Below, piece after piece: positions 45,507-54,487 of a stretch of 64,000 bases of DNA; the first letter of the stretch is position 1, and the number at the start of each line of letters is the position of its first letter. The stretch is from Burkholderia sp. SRS-W-2-2016 (GTDB lineage: Bacteria; Pseudomonadota; Gammaproteobacteria; Burkholderiales; Burkholderiaceae): NCBI RefSeq assembly GCF_001931485.1, contig NZ_MSDV01000046.1, forward strand, positions 62,001 through 126,000. The letters run 5' to 3'. The notes under the pieces are model-generated. The model was not told where the DNA came from. It did no database searches and worked only from the letters and a program-made list of their open reading frames with translations. The translations under genes and the position numbers were made by a program.

Positions 45507-45744
45507 CAGGCAAAGGGCGCGGGCGCGGGAAACGCCGTCAGGAAGGCCCGGTCGGCGCCGGCTTGCGAGCTCGGCCGGCGTCTCCGGAGTCGATTTATGT
45601 GTGCGCTGGATTATAGCGTCCGCGCTATGCGCCGGCAGCGCCCGAATGCCCGTTGCGTGTGCAAATGACGCTAAAATAGCGCTCCTCGGCTAGGCCCCCC
45701 CGCGCTCGTAGCCGCACCTCACAACGCACCTGCTGGAGAATCGT
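45507..45744. other. Divergent region between azlC and ilvE
   Basis: This 238-bp region carries the promoters of both genes. A TAAAAT box at 45672-45677 is a plausible -10 for ilvE, but no well-spaced -35 accompanies it, so the promoter is not listed on its own. Confidence 0.35.
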
Positions 45745-46668
45745 ATGTCAATGGCCGACCGCGACGGCAAGATCTGGATGGATGGCAAGCTCATCGACTG
45801 GCGCGATGCCAAGATCCACGTGCTCACCCACACGCTGCACTACGGCATGGGCGTATTCGAGGGCGTGCGCGCCTACAAGACGGCCGACGGCGGCACCGCG
45901 ATCTTCCGCCTGCAGGAGCACACCAAGCGCCTCCTGAACTCGGCGAAGATCTTCCAGATGGACGTGCCGTTCGACCACGAAACGCTCGCCGCCGCGCAGC
46001 GCGAGGTGGTCCGCGAAAACAAGCTCGAGTCCTGCTACCTGCGCCCGATCATCTGGGTCGGCTCGGAAAAGCTCGGTGTGTCGGCCAAGGGCAACACGAT
46101 CCACGTCGCGATCGCCGCGTGGCCGTGGGGCGCGTACCTCGGTGAAGACGGCATCGCCAAGGGCATCCGCGTGAAGACCTCGTCGTTCACGCGCCATCAC
46201 GTGAACGTGTCGATGGTGCGCGCGAAGGCGTCGGGCTGGTACGTGAACTCGATTCTCGCGAACCAGGAAGCGATCGCCGACGGCTACGACGAAGCGCTGC
46301 TGCTCGACGTCGACGGCTACGTGTCGGAAGGCTCCGGCGAGAACTTCTTCCTCGTCAACAACGGCAAGCTGTACACGCCCGACCTGTCGTCGTGCCTCGA
46401 CGGCATCACGCGCGACACCGTGATCACGCTCGCGCGCGACATGGGCCTGCAGGTGATCGAAAAGCGCATCACCCGCGACGAGGTCTACACCTGCGACGAA
46501 GCGTTCTTCACCGGCACCGCCGCCGAAGTCACGCCGATCCGCGAACTCGACAACCGCACGATCGGCGCCGGCGCGCGCGGCCCGATCACCGAAAAGCTGC
46601 AGTCGGCCTTCTTCGACGTCGTCAACGGCAAGAGCGCGAAGTACGCGCACTGGCTCACGAAGATCTGA
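45745..46668 (+). CDS. ilvE: Branched-chain amino acid aminotransferase
   Basis: This 307-residue fold-type IV PLP enzyme has H-T-L-H-Y-G-M-G-V-F-E-G-V-R-A-Y near residue 30 and Y-L-R-P-I-I-W-V-G. The PLP lysine lies in V-R-A-K-A-S-G-W-Y-V-N-S, and the later motifs are V-S-E-G-S-G-E-N-F-F and F-F-T-G-T-A-A-E-V-T-P. It interconverts valine, leucine and isoleucine with their keto acids. CTGGAGAA at 45731-45738 is a good ribosome-binding site. A small zinc-protein gene follows 78 bp downstream. Confidence 0.96.
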   Translation: MSMADRDGKIWMDGKLIDWRDAKIHVLTHTLHYGMGVFEGVRAYKTADGGTAIFRLQEHTKRLLNSAKIFQMDVPFDHETLAAAQREVVRENKLESCYLRPIIWVGSEKLGVSAKGNTIHVAIAAWPWGAYLGEDGIAKGIRVKTSSFTRHHVNVSMVRAKASGWYVNSILANQEAIADGYDEALLLDVDGYVSEGSGENFFLVNNGKLYTPDLSSCLDGITRDTVITLARDMGLQVIEKRITRDEVYTCDEAFFTGTAAEVTPIRELDNRTIGAGARGPITEKLQSAFFDVVNGKSAKYAHWLTKI

Positions 46669-46746
46669 CCCAACAACGTCCGAGAGGCGCCCGCGCCGCC
46701 GCGTGGCGGCGCGCTGCCCGCACCCTGCATACAACGAGAAAGTCTC

Positions 46747-46941
46747 ATGAGCGATATCAAGGAAATGCCGCTGGTCGAACTGACGGCAAAAGATCTGCCG
46801 GCGTACTGCCCGAACCCGGCCATGCCGCGCTGGAGCGCGCATCCGCGCGTGTTCATCGACGTCTCGCACGGCGAAGCACGCTGCCCGTATTGCAGCACGC
46901 GCTACAAGCTGCGCGACGGCGAAGTGATCAAGGGCCATTGA
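46747..46941 (+). CDS. Small zinc-finger domain protein (CHCC type)
   Basis: This 64-residue protein has a C-x-H-x-C-x-x-C type zinc site made of Cys in Y-C-P-N-P, His in R-V-F-I-D-V-S-H, and the pair C-P-Y-C in R-C-P-Y-C-S-T-R-Y. This matches the bacterial CHCC zinc-finger family related to the mitochondrial complex I subunit NDUFS6. It follows ilvE and precedes waaF, an arrangement found in related genomes. Its role is not established. Confidence 0.85.
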   Translation: MSDIKEMPLVELTAKDLPAYCPNPAMPRWSAHPRVFIDVSHGEARCPYCSTRYKLRDGEVIKGH

Positions 46942-47192
46942 GCCCGGGGCTCGAGTGGCTGCGAGCCGGCTTGGCTAGCGCGCGCGTAGGTTCAACCGGC
47001 GCGCGCGGCTCGCCAGCCAAACCCGCTGCTTCGAGCACTCGCACAGCGCAGTCCCACTAGAAGCCGTGCCGCCGTCGCGGCGCGTCCGGGCAACCGGTCA
47101 CGCGCCGCAACGGCTCTCATTTCCCCTTTTACCCCTCCGAACGCCACGCGCGCCGCGCGCGGCGCTTCGTTTCGACACCGGACCTCACTCTG

Positions 47193-48218
47193 ATGCGTCG
47201 CGCGTTGGTTATCGCACCGAACTGGATCGGTGACGCATTGATGGCGCAGCCGCTGTTTGCGCGCCTCGTGAAATTGCATCCGCGCATCGTCATCGACGCG
47301 GTCGCGCCCAGCTGGGTCGCGCCCGTGCTCGAACGGATGCCGGAAATCCGCGACGTCTACGCAACCGACCTCGCCCACGGCAAGCTGCAGATGCTGCGCC
47401 GCTGGCAGTTGTCGAGCGATCTGCGCGACGTCGGCTACGACGCGGCCTATGTGCTGCCGAACTCGTTCAAGTCGGCGCTGATTCCGTGGCTCGCGGGCAT
47501 TCCGCTGCGTATCGGCTACACCGGCGAGAGCCGCTACGGTGTGCTCAACGTGCGCCACGCGAATCCGCGCAAGGACGAGCGTCCGCCGATGGTCGGCCAT
47601 TACGCGGCGCTCGCCTACGCGCCCGGCGCGAAGGTCCCCGAGGATCTGCCGCTGCCGCGTCTCGACACGGACCTGAACGAAGCGTCGCGGGTCTCCGCGC
47701 GCTTCAATCTCGACACCCGGGTGCCGCTGCTGGTGTTCTGCCCCGGCGCCGAATACGGTCCGGCCAAGCGCTGGCCGCCCGAGCATTTCGCGTCGCTCGC
47801 GCAGATGGTCGGCCAGTCGTTCCCGTACACGCAGATCGTCGCGCTCGGCTCGCCGAAGGACGCGCCGCTCGCCCAGGCGATTGCCGAGAAGGCGCCGAAC
47901 GTGCGCAATCTGTGCGGCCAGACCGCGCTCGGCGAGGCCTGCGCGCTGATCTCGCGGGCCAACGCGGTGGTCACCAACGACTCCGGTCTGATGCACGTCG
48001 CCGCCGCGCTGCGCCGCCCGCTGGTGGCCGTGTACGGCTCGACCGATCCGCGCCACACCCCGCCCTTGTCCGAGCTCGCGAAGGTACAATGGCTCCATCT
48101 CGAATGCAGCCCCTGTTTTGAGCGCGAGTGTCCGCTCGGCCATCTGAACTGCCTGAAGCAGTTGAGCGCCGAGCAGGTTTTCGGCGATCTGCGCGGCATG
48201 CTGCTCGCGCAGCGCTGA
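47193..48218 (+). CDS. waaF: ADP-heptose:LPS heptosyltransferase II
   Basis: This 341-residue GT9-family enzyme opens with V-I-A-P-N-W-I-G-D-A-L-M-A-Q-P-L, which is diagnostic of heptosyltransferase II. It carries F-C-P-G-A-E-Y-G-P-A-K-R-W-P, then T-N-D-S-G-L-M-H-V-A-A-A and V-A-V-Y-G-S-T-D-P-R-H-T-P-P. It adds the second heptose to the LPS inner core at the cytoplasmic face of the inner membrane. The 251 bp in front of it show no gene. Confidence 0.95.
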   Translation: MRRALVIAPNWIGDALMAQPLFARLVKLHPRIVIDAVAPSWVAPVLERMPEIRDVYATDLAHGKLQMLRRWQLSSDLRDVGYDAAYVLPNSFKSALIPWLAGIPLRIGYTGESRYGVLNVRHANPRKDERPPMVGHYAALAYAPGAKVPEDLPLPRLDTDLNEASRVSARFNLDTRVPLLVFCPGAEYGPAKRWPPEHFASLAQMVGQSFPYTQIVALGSPKDAPLAQAIAEKAPNVRNLCGQTALGEACALISRANAVVTNDSGLMHVAAALRRPLVAVYGSTDPRHTPPLSELAKVQWLHLECSPCFERECPLGHLNCLKQLSAEQVFGDLRGMLLAQR

Positions 48219-48384
48219 GCCGGCCGGCACTCGTAAGCAACACCGCACGCCCCCGAGCGCGTCGCGTCATGTTCGCGCCTTGCCGCGCGCGCAAGCTGAC
48301 GCCCGGGAGCGACGGTCCGGAGCACTGGACCGTCCCGCTACGCTGACCCGCAACCGCGCGCCGCGCACACGAGACTGACGAGCC

Positions 48385-48831
48385 ATGCCACGTTTTGCCC
48401 ATATCTTCGAAGCCGCCGCCGATACCCTGAACGCCTACTATCAGGCCGTCGCCGAGGTCAATATCGACGGCTTGATGGGCTTGTGGATCGACGAGGAATT
48501 CGTCAGCTGCATCTGCGCCGACGGCTCGCATCTGCATGGCCTCGAGAACATCCGCACCGGTTTGCAGAACCAGCTCGAAGCGCAGCCGGTGTCGATCGAG
48601 CCGCTCGACATCCGCGTCTACGACAGCCTCGGCACCGTCGTCTACGCGATTGCCGAAGCGCACCGCCCGGCCGATCCGGCCGCGATACCCGCGATGGTCT
48701 TCACGACCTACGTGATGGTTCACGAACGCGGCGAGTGGCGCATCGCGCACATTCACGCGAGCCCGATGCCGAACGAGACCGCGAGCCAGTTCGCGACCCG
48801 GATGCGGCACGGCCAGGGGCCGCTGCACTGA
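48385..48831 (+). CDS. SnoaL-like / NTF2-fold protein
   Basis: This 148-residue protein has the NTF2-like layout: an N-terminal helix (D-T-L-N-A-Y-Y-Q-A-V-A-E-V-N-I-D-G-L-M-G-L-W) and a W-I-D-E-E-F-V-S-C-I segment, then beta strands ending in W-R-I-A-H-I-H-A-S-P. That is the SnoaL/ketosteroid isomerase-like pattern of small ligand-binding or enzyme domains. No substrate can be inferred. It lies between waaF and an alpha/beta hydrolase gene on the same strand. Confidence 0.8.
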   Translation: MPRFAHIFEAAADTLNAYYQAVAEVNIDGLMGLWIDEEFVSCICADGSHLHGLENIRTGLQNQLEAQPVSIEPLDIRVYDSLGTVVYAIAEAHRPADPAAIPAMVFTTYVMVHERGEWRIAHIHASPMPNETASQFATRMRHGQGPLH

Positions 48832-48880
48832 CACGCGGCGCCGCCGTTTCAATTTCACGTTTGTTGGTTTTTCAGCCGGT

Positions 48881-49924
48881 ATGAGTTCGACGCCAGATCA
48901 ATCCACCTCCCCCACCGCCCGCGTCGCGGCGGCCGTCGAGGCGAGCGTCGAACTGCTGTACCGCGCGCCGCTGTGGCTGCCGAACCGGCATGCGCAGACC
49001 ATCGTCCCGTCGCTGTTCGCACGCCGCCCCGCGGTGCCGTTCCGGCGCGAGCGCTGGGACACGCCGGACGGCGATTTCATCGATCTCGACTGGGTCGCGC
49101 ACGAAGCCGCGCCCGCCGCCACCGCGCCGCTGTTCGTCCTGTTTCATGGACTCGAAGGCAGCTCCGGCTCGCACTACGCGGCCGCGCTGATGGAAGCCGC
49201 GCGCCAGTACGGCTGGCACGGCGTGGTGCCGCACTTTCGCAGTTGCAGCGGTTCGCTGAACCGGCTGCCGCGCTTCTATCATCTGGCCGACAGCAACGAG
49301 GTCGACTGGATCCTGCGCCGTCTCGCGGCCGCGCATCGCGGGCCGGTGGTCGCGGCCGGCGTGTCGCTCGGCGGCAATGTGCTGCTGCGCTGGCTCGGCG
49401 AGCGGCGCGAGGATGCGGTGCCGGTCGTCGCCGCGGCCGCGGCGATTTCGACGCCGATCGACGTGCACGCGGGCGGGCGCGCGCTGTCGCAGGGCTTCGG
49501 TCTCGTCTACACGCGCAGCTTCCTGAAGACCCTCAAACAGAAGGCCAGCCAGAAGCTCGAGCAGTTCCCCGGCCTGTTCGACCGCGACGCGATGCTCGCG
49601 AGCCGCACGATGTACGAGTTCGACAACGTCGTGACCGCGCCGCTGCACGGCTTTCGCGATACCGACCACTACTGGAGCAGCGCGACCACCCGCCCGCTGC
49701 TGCCGCACATCGAGGTGCCGACGCTGGTGCTCAATGCGCGCAACGACCCGTTCCTGCCGGCCACGGCGCTGCCGTCGCCGCGCGAGGTGTCGAAGGCGGT
49801 CGAGCTGTATCAACCCGAGCACGGCGGCCACGCGGGCTTCATGACCGGACCGTTTCCGGGCCGCATCGACTGGCTGTCGCGGCGCGTGTTCAGTTACCTG
49901 GAGCGTCACGTCGATCATGGATGA
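48881..49924 (+). CDS. Alpha/beta-fold hydrolase, YheT family
   Basis: This 347-residue protein matches the YheT/AB-hydrolase-1 group. The oxyanion region is L-F-H-G-L-E-G-S-S-G-S-H-Y, then V-V-P-H-F-R-S-C-S-G-S, and the nucleophile elbow is G-V-S-L-G-G-N-V. The acid lies in N-A-R-N-D-P-F and the catalytic His in H-G-G-H-A-G-F. It is an esterase or lipase of unknown substrate. It overlaps the next gene by 8 bp, so the two are probably cotranslated. Confidence 0.88.
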   Translation: MSSTPDQSTSPTARVAAAVEASVELLYRAPLWLPNRHAQTIVPSLFARRPAVPFRRERWDTPDGDFIDLDWVAHEAAPAATAPLFVLFHGLEGSSGSHYAAALMEAARQYGWHGVVPHFRSCSGSLNRLPRFYHLADSNEVDWILRRLAAAHRGPVVAAGVSLGGNVLLRWLGERREDAVPVVAAAAAISTPIDVHAGGRALSQGFGLVYTRSFLKTLKQKASQKLEQFPGLFDRDAMLASRTMYEFDNVVTAPLHGFRDTDHYWSSATTRPLLPHIEVPTLVLNARNDPFLPATALPSPREVSKAVELYQPEHGGHAGFMTGPFPGRIDWLSRRVFSYLERHVDHG

Positions 49925-50498
49925 CATCGTCAGGCAGTCGCTGGCCAAATGGCCCAACGTGCCGAGCTGCACCGGCTGGCTGATGCTCGATCGGCGCGGC
50001 AACTGGCGCATGCGCGACGAAGCGGCCCAGGCGAGCGGCGCGGCGGGCACGGCGATCCGGCACGACGCGCTGCTGGGCTTCATCAACCGCAATTACGAGG
50101 TCGATGAACGCGGGCAGTGGTTTTTTCAGAACGGGCCGCAGCGGGTGTATGTCGAGCTTGGCTATACGCCGTGGGTCGTCAGGCTATCGGTCGATGCCGG
50201 CGGCGCGCTCGCGCTGCACGACCAGGGCGGCGGCGGATTCGAGCCGGCGGCGGTGTTCGTCGATGAAGACGGCGGGATTCTGTTCGCCGACCACGCGCAG
50301 CCGGCGCGCATCGCGGTGCTGCACGATCACGATCTCGAACTGTTCGCCGATCACGCGACGCTTGCCGACGATGGGTCGATGAGCGGCGAATTCCACTGGA
50401 ATGCACAAACCTCGCTGCCGCTGCAAAGCATCCGGCGTGACGAGGTGGCCGCGCGGTTCGGGTTTATCGCGAGTCCGGCGGCAGCGGCGGCGACGTAA
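49917..50498 (+). CDS. Conserved hypothetical protein (DUF type, family number not certain)
   Basis: This 193-residue soluble protein starts M-D-D-I-V-R-Q-S-L-A-K-W-P-N-V-P and contains G-W-L-M-L-D-R-R-G-N-W and Y-E-V-D-E-R-G-Q-W-F-F-Q-N-G-P-Q-R-V-Y-V-E-L. This type is familiar as a conserved betaproteobacterial hypothetical adjacent to the YheT-like hydrolase gene, which it overlaps by 8 bp here. The beta-rich middle part resembles a small ligand-binding barrel, but no function is known to me. Confidence 0.78.
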   Translation: MDDIVRQSLAKWPNVPSCTGWLMLDRRGNWRMRDEAAQASGAAGTAIRHDALLGFINRNYEVDERGQWFFQNGPQRVYVELGYTPWVVRLSVDAGGALALHDQGGGGFEPAAVFVDEDGGILFADHAQPARIAVLHDHDLELFADHATLADDGSMSGEFHWNAQTSLPLQSIRRDEVAARFGFIASPAAAAAT

Positions 50499-50552
50499 GT
50501 GCAAGCGTAGGCCCGACGCGCGCGGCCGCCCCTTCAGCTTCCATCAGCTCCG

Positions 50553-52277
50553 CTAACCTTTCTCGTCCAGCCGCTCTTCCTTGTAGCGGCTCTCCATTTC
50601 GTGCAGACGCGCATCGACGGTCGCGAGATCGTAATAGCCGATCGTCTTCAGATCGCGCGCGTCCTTCAATTGGCGGATCGCCGACGGCCACGCGCCGTCG
50701 AGCGCGAACTTCTCCGCCATCGCCCGATGCTGCATCAACACGTCGCCGCTGCCCGCGCTCGCCTGCGCGAGATACAGCCACCACGCGGGCTGATCCGGAT
50801 GCGCGCGGGTCTCCTGTTTCGCGAGCGCCTGCGCATCGGCGAAACGGTGCAGCGTCAGCAGCGTGCGGATGTGCATGTCGATCGCCGCGTTCGAGTCCGG
50901 CCAGCGCTTCTGAGCGAGCGCGGCGAGCCGTGCCGCGTCGTCGTCGTGACCGGCGCGGCGGGCGATGTCGGCCGCCAGCACGTCGAGGCTCGGCGCACTG
51001 CGCTCAGGCTCGCCGGCGTCGCGCGCGCCCGCCGCGAACGCCGCGCGCGCCGTTGCCAGCGAGGCCACCGCGTCGTCGTAACGGTCCAGCAGCATCTGCC
51101 CATACGCGATCCCGTACCAGTTCGCCGCGACGTTCAGCGCGGTGCGCTCGTCGATTTCCGCGCGCAGCCGCGAAATCTCGTCCGCGTATTCGTTGCGCGC
51201 GTGGTCCTGCAATAGCCGCGCGCGGGCCCGCACGAAACCGTATTCGGGGTCCTGATGCGGCTGGCGATACGGCGCGCGACGCGCGCGATCGTCCATGTCG
51301 GCGATCCGGTCGCCGGTCAGCGGATGGGAGCGCGCATATGCGGGAATGCCGTTGTCGTTCATCGCCGCGCGATCGAGCCGGCCGAAGAACGACGACATCG
51401 CATACGGGTCGTAGCCTGCGCCCGCGAGCAGCAGAAAGCCGACGCGGTCCGCCTCCTGCTCGGCCGAGCGCGAGAAGCGCAACTGGCTGTCGACCGCGTA
51501 CGCCTGGCTGCCGATCGCGATCGCGCCGCCCAGGTCGCCGCTGTGCGCGAGCCCCCCCGCCAGCACGCCGAACAGCATGCCGAGCAGCGCCGCGTAGCCG
51601 CTGCGCTCGCCGGTCGAGATCATCCGCGAGATGTGCCGCTGCAACACGTGGCCCATCTCGTGGCCGAGCACCGACGCGAGTTCGGACTCGGTCTGCGTCG
51701 CCGCGATCAGGCCGGTGTTCACGCCGATGAAGCCGCCCGGCAGCGAGAACGCGTTGATCTGCGCGTCGCGGACCGCGAACAGGTCGAAGTCCGGACGATA
51801 GCCGCCGATATACAGCGCGCTGGCCGCCGCCGCGAGCTTGCCGGCCACCGAATTGAGGTAGTCGCGCACCAGCCAGTCGTCGAGATAGTCGGGGTCGCGC
51901 CGCACTTCGCGCATCACGCGTTCGCCGAGCTTGCGTTCGGCCTGGGGCGTCAGCGAACCGGAACCGCCACTGCCGAGATCGGGCAATTGCTGCGCGGCGA
52001 TCGGCGCGCGCCAGCCGTCGCCGGTGTGGCTGCCGGCACCACCGCCGCCGGTCGAGAAGCGGCTTTGCGCGCCGCCGTAGGTGCCGAACACGCCGCGCGC
52101 GATGTCGGGTGGCAGCACCGGATCGGCGTAGCTGTCGGCCGGGCCGCTGACCAGCGGCGACTCGGCGGACGGCAGGTTCGGCCCGAATCCGGTCACGCTT
52201 CCCGCTTGCGCGAACGCACCCGGCGGCGCCATCAGCGCGACGGACAACAACGCAGCGAGAAACCGTTTTGCAAGCAT
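50553..52277 (-). CDS. M48-family metalloprotease with TPR repeats (BepA/YfgC-like)
   Basis: This 574-residue periplasmic protease has a signal peptide (M-L-A-K-R-F-L through A-F-A-Q). The zinc motif H-E-M-G-H is at residues 206-210 and the third ligand in S-R-S-A-E-Q-E-A-D; TPR-like helical repeats run from about residue 380. BepA-like proteins assist or degrade LptD and other outer-membrane proteins. The start is the ATG at 52275-52277, which gives a normal signal peptide; the frame upstream to 52565 is arginine- and serine-rich shadow. It is divergent from moaC. Confidence 0.9.
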   Translation of the reverse strand: MLAKRFLAALLSVALMAPPGAFAQAGSVTGFGPNLPSAESPLVSGPADSYADPVLPPDIARGVFGTYGGAQSRFSTGGGGAGSHTGDGWRAPIAAQQLPDLGSGGSGSLTPQAERKLGERVMREVRRDPDYLDDWLVRDYLNSVAGKLAAAASALYIGGYRPDFDLFAVRDAQINAFSLPGGFIGVNTGLIAATQTESELASVLGHEMGHVLQRHISRMISTGERSGYAALLGMLFGVLAGGLAHSGDLGGAIAIGSQAYAVDSQLRFSRSAEQEADRVGFLLLAGAGYDPYAMSSFFGRLDRAAMNDNGIPAYARSHPLTGDRIADMDDRARRAPYRQPHQDPEYGFVRARARLLQDHARNEYADEISRLRAEIDERTALNVAANWYGIAYGQMLLDRYDDAVASLATARAAFAAGARDAGEPERSAPSLDVLAADIARRAGHDDDAARLAALAQKRWPDSNAAIDMHIRTLLTLHRFADAQALAKQETRAHPDQPAWWLYLAQASAGSGDVLMQHRAMAEKFALDGAWPSAIRQLKDARDLKTIGYYDLATVDARLHEMESRYKEERLDEKG

Positions 52278-52567
52278 CACGGGGCCAGTCTGACGAAGTC
52301 GAAAAACGCCGCGTGCCGGCCGGACTAACATAGCGGACATGGGCGTCGCGGGAGATGCAGCGGGCGAAGCTCGGGTACAGCTGACGGCAATTGTAGCCAG
52401 TCGTCGTGGCGGTTCGGAAGCGGCGTGCGGGCTGTCGCGAGGCTGCGGCGAAAGCGTGGCAAAACGTCGGCGAGCGCTTTGCCGACGCGACGCCGCGCGG
52501 CTATCGCACGACCACCATAGCGGCGCTAACGCACTGCTATGATAGGCGCCCTCTGAAGGAGCCAACC

Positions 52568-53047
52568 ATGCCAGAACTCACTCATTTCGATGCGACCGGC
52601 CACGCGCATATGGTGGACGTCGGCGGCAAGCAGGAGACCAAGCGCATCGCGGTCGCGCGCGGTTCGATCCGGATGCTGCCCGACACGTTCGCGCTGATCC
52701 GCGACGGCAACGCCAAAAAGGGCGACGTGATCGGCATCGCGCGGATCGCGGCGATCCAGGCTTCGAAGCGCACCGCCGATCTGATTCCGCTGTGCCATCC
52801 GCTCGCGCTCACGCGCGTGAAAGTCGATTTCGAACTCGATGACGCGCTGCCCGGCGTGCACTGTACGGTGCAGGTGGAAACACTCGGGCGGACCGGCGTG
52901 GAGATGGAGGCGCTGACCGCGGTGCAGATCGGACTGCTGACCGTGTACGACATGTGCAAGGCGGTCGATCGCGGGATGGTCATCACCGATGTGAAGGTGA
53001 TGGAGAAGCATGGAGGGAAGTCGGGGGATTGGGTCGCGGGGAGCTAA
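52568..53047 (+). CDS. moaC: Cyclic pyranopterin monophosphate synthase, 3' end supplied by the inserted island
   Basis: This 159-residue MoaC has the motifs L-C-H-P-L-A-L-T near residue 76, G-V-E-M-E-A-L-T-A-V and the active-site D-M-C-K-A-V-D-R-G-M near the C-terminus. It makes cyclic pyranopterin monophosphate for molybdenum cofactor. CTGAAGGAG precedes the ATG at 52568. Its last 87 bp (52952-53038) are the left copy of the island's direct repeat, and the gene now ends D-W-V-A-G-S instead of the D-W-V-A-Q-G encoded by the displaced tail at 58621-58648. The protein should remain functional. Confidence 0.93.
   Translation: MPELTHFDATGHAHMVDVGGKQETKRIAVARGSIRMLPDTFALIRDGNAKKGDVIGIARIAAIQASKRTADLIPLCHPLALTRVKVDFELDDALPGVHCTVQVETLGRTGVEMEALTAVQIGLLTVYDMCKAVDRGMVITDVKVMEKHGGKSGDWVAGS
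52952..53038 (+). repeat. Left attachment-site repeat (attL), within moaC
   Basis: This 87-bp copy starts ATGTGCAAGGCGGTCG and ends GATTGGGTCGCG. It forms the functional 3' end of moaC. It matches the right copy except at 53014. Confidence 0.9.
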
Positions 53048-53154
53048 GACATTGTTTCTTAAGTCTTAGCTTGACGCTCCACCTATCATCGCCATCTCTC
53101 GACCACCCGACGAAATCACTACAAATCTGACTTCTAGCATACGAAAGTTCGATC

Positions 53155-53176
53155 TTGTCCAAATTCTGTCCAAGTC
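53155..53176 (+). promoter_or_regulatory. Possible integrase arm-type sites, left
   Basis: TTGTCCAAA and CTGTCCAAGTC (53166-53176) occur in tandem just upstream of the integrase start. The 11-mer CTGTCCAAGTC is repeated near the right end of the island at 58427-58437, followed by TGGTCCAAAC. Repeated short sites near both ends of an island are typical arm-type binding sites. Confidence 0.4.
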
Positions 53177-53186
53177 GGAGACAGGA

Positions 53187-54169
53187 ATGGCATCGATTCG
53201 AAAGAGAGGTAGCAAGTGGCAAGCACATGTGTGCCGTGCGGGATACCCGCCTGAAACCAAGTCGTTCAACATCCGCGCTGACGCGGAACGATGGGCGCGC
53301 TCCGTCGAAACCGAGATGGATCGTGGCAGCTTCATCAGTCGCAGTGAAGCCGAAGCGAACACGCCCGAAGACATCATCAACCGCTACATCACTGACGTAT
53401 GTCCGACGCAACGAAGTGGCGCTGACGCAATAATTCGGCTACGTGCCACCTGTCGCAAGACACTGGCAAAACTCAGCATGGCGGCACTAACACCAAGGGT
53501 TGTAGCGGCCTACCGTGATGAGCGACTGAAGGAAGTGAAGCCCGCCACGGTGATTCGAGAACTGGCGTTCCTGTCTTCCATCATCAACCACGCCCGCCGT
53601 GAATGGGACATCAACATCACCAATCCCGTCGAGCTGATCCGAAAGCCGCCCACGCCCCAAGGCCGGGATCGGATACTCACGTCAGAGGAAGAGGCACGGC
53701 TTCTCCCGGCACTGGCCCCGACTGGTCGAACCAACGTGTGGCTGCTTCAGGCAACCGTTCTGAGCTTGGAGACGGGCATGCGACGCGGCGAACTGGTCGA
53801 ACTTCGATGGTTGAACGTCAACCTCGAAGCCCAGACTGCACACTTACCCATGACCAAGAACGGGATGGCGCGGACAGTTCCGTTGTCCACGAAAGCTGTC
53901 GGCATCTTGGCTGCGCTTCCACGATCTATTGATGGTCGGGTCATCCCGGTCAAGCGTATAACGTTGCACGCGGCATTCAGGAAAGCGGGCAAGCGTGCGG
54001 GGATCCCGACTTCCACTGGCACGACCTACGGCATACGGCCATCACACGATTGGCCCAGAAGCTGCCGAACGTCATCGAACTGGCCACTGTCTCGGGCCAC
54101 CGCAGCTTGGCGATGTTGAAGCGGTACTATCATCCGTCGGCAACCGAGTTGGCGCGAAAGCTAGGTTGA
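53187..54169 (+). pseudogene. Tyrosine recombinase (integrase), frameshifted near the catalytic region
   Basis: The first 273 or so codons read as a phage-type integrase: a SAM-like core-binding domain to about residue 160, then T-G-M-R-R-G-E-L-V-E-L-R-W with the first catalytic arginine. After the codons A-G-I-P at about 54006 the frame changes. The expected continuation D-F-H-W-H-D-L-R-H-T, then S-G-H-R-S-L-A-M-L-K-R-Y-Y-H-P with the nucleophile tyrosine, is found one base back, from 54008 to the TGA at 54167-54169. One nucleotide appears to be missing near 54005-54008. The unshifted frame ends at 54119 and lacks the H-x-x-R box and tyrosine, so the protein should be inactive. No slippery heptamer is present. 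Sequencing error is the alternative. Confidence 0.85.
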
Positions 54170-54463
54170 GACGGGTTCACGGCGGCAGCGACATAGTGCT
54201 GCCCGCACACCTTTCTGGAAATACAGGGCGCACCTCGTCAGGTCTGTCGCTTTCCAGATAGCACGTGCGCGCGGTTCATCGCATAGTCCAGCAACACGAC
54301 ACCATCGAAGGAAATCACGAACAGGTGCGAGAACACCCGGTCATCCACTGACCACGACGCCGATCCGCTGAATCCCTACAACACGATCAACAACCAGACC
54401 TCTTCAACACGTTTTCGGTACACCCTTGGGAAACTAGTGAGTATGGGTGTATGCTTGCACAGG

Positions 54464-54479
54464 CTGTTTATCCATACAG
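54464..54479. promoter_or_regulatory. LexA (SOS) box-like site
   Basis: CTGTTTATCCATACAG has the CTGT-N8-ACAG form with an AT-rich centre. It lies 8 bp before the ATG of the 38-codon ORF and about 275 bp before the CD-NTase start. A pattern with eight fixed bases is expected about once by chance in 64 kb, so position rather than match alone supports it. A TTGCAC at 54455-54460 could be a -35. Confidence 0.5.
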
Positions 54480-54487
54480 AGCTGAGA

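Noticed and set aside
50979..52328. Long plus-strand frames opposite the M48 peptidase gene
   Set aside because: They are arginine- and histidine-rich shadows of the high-GC gene on the other strand.
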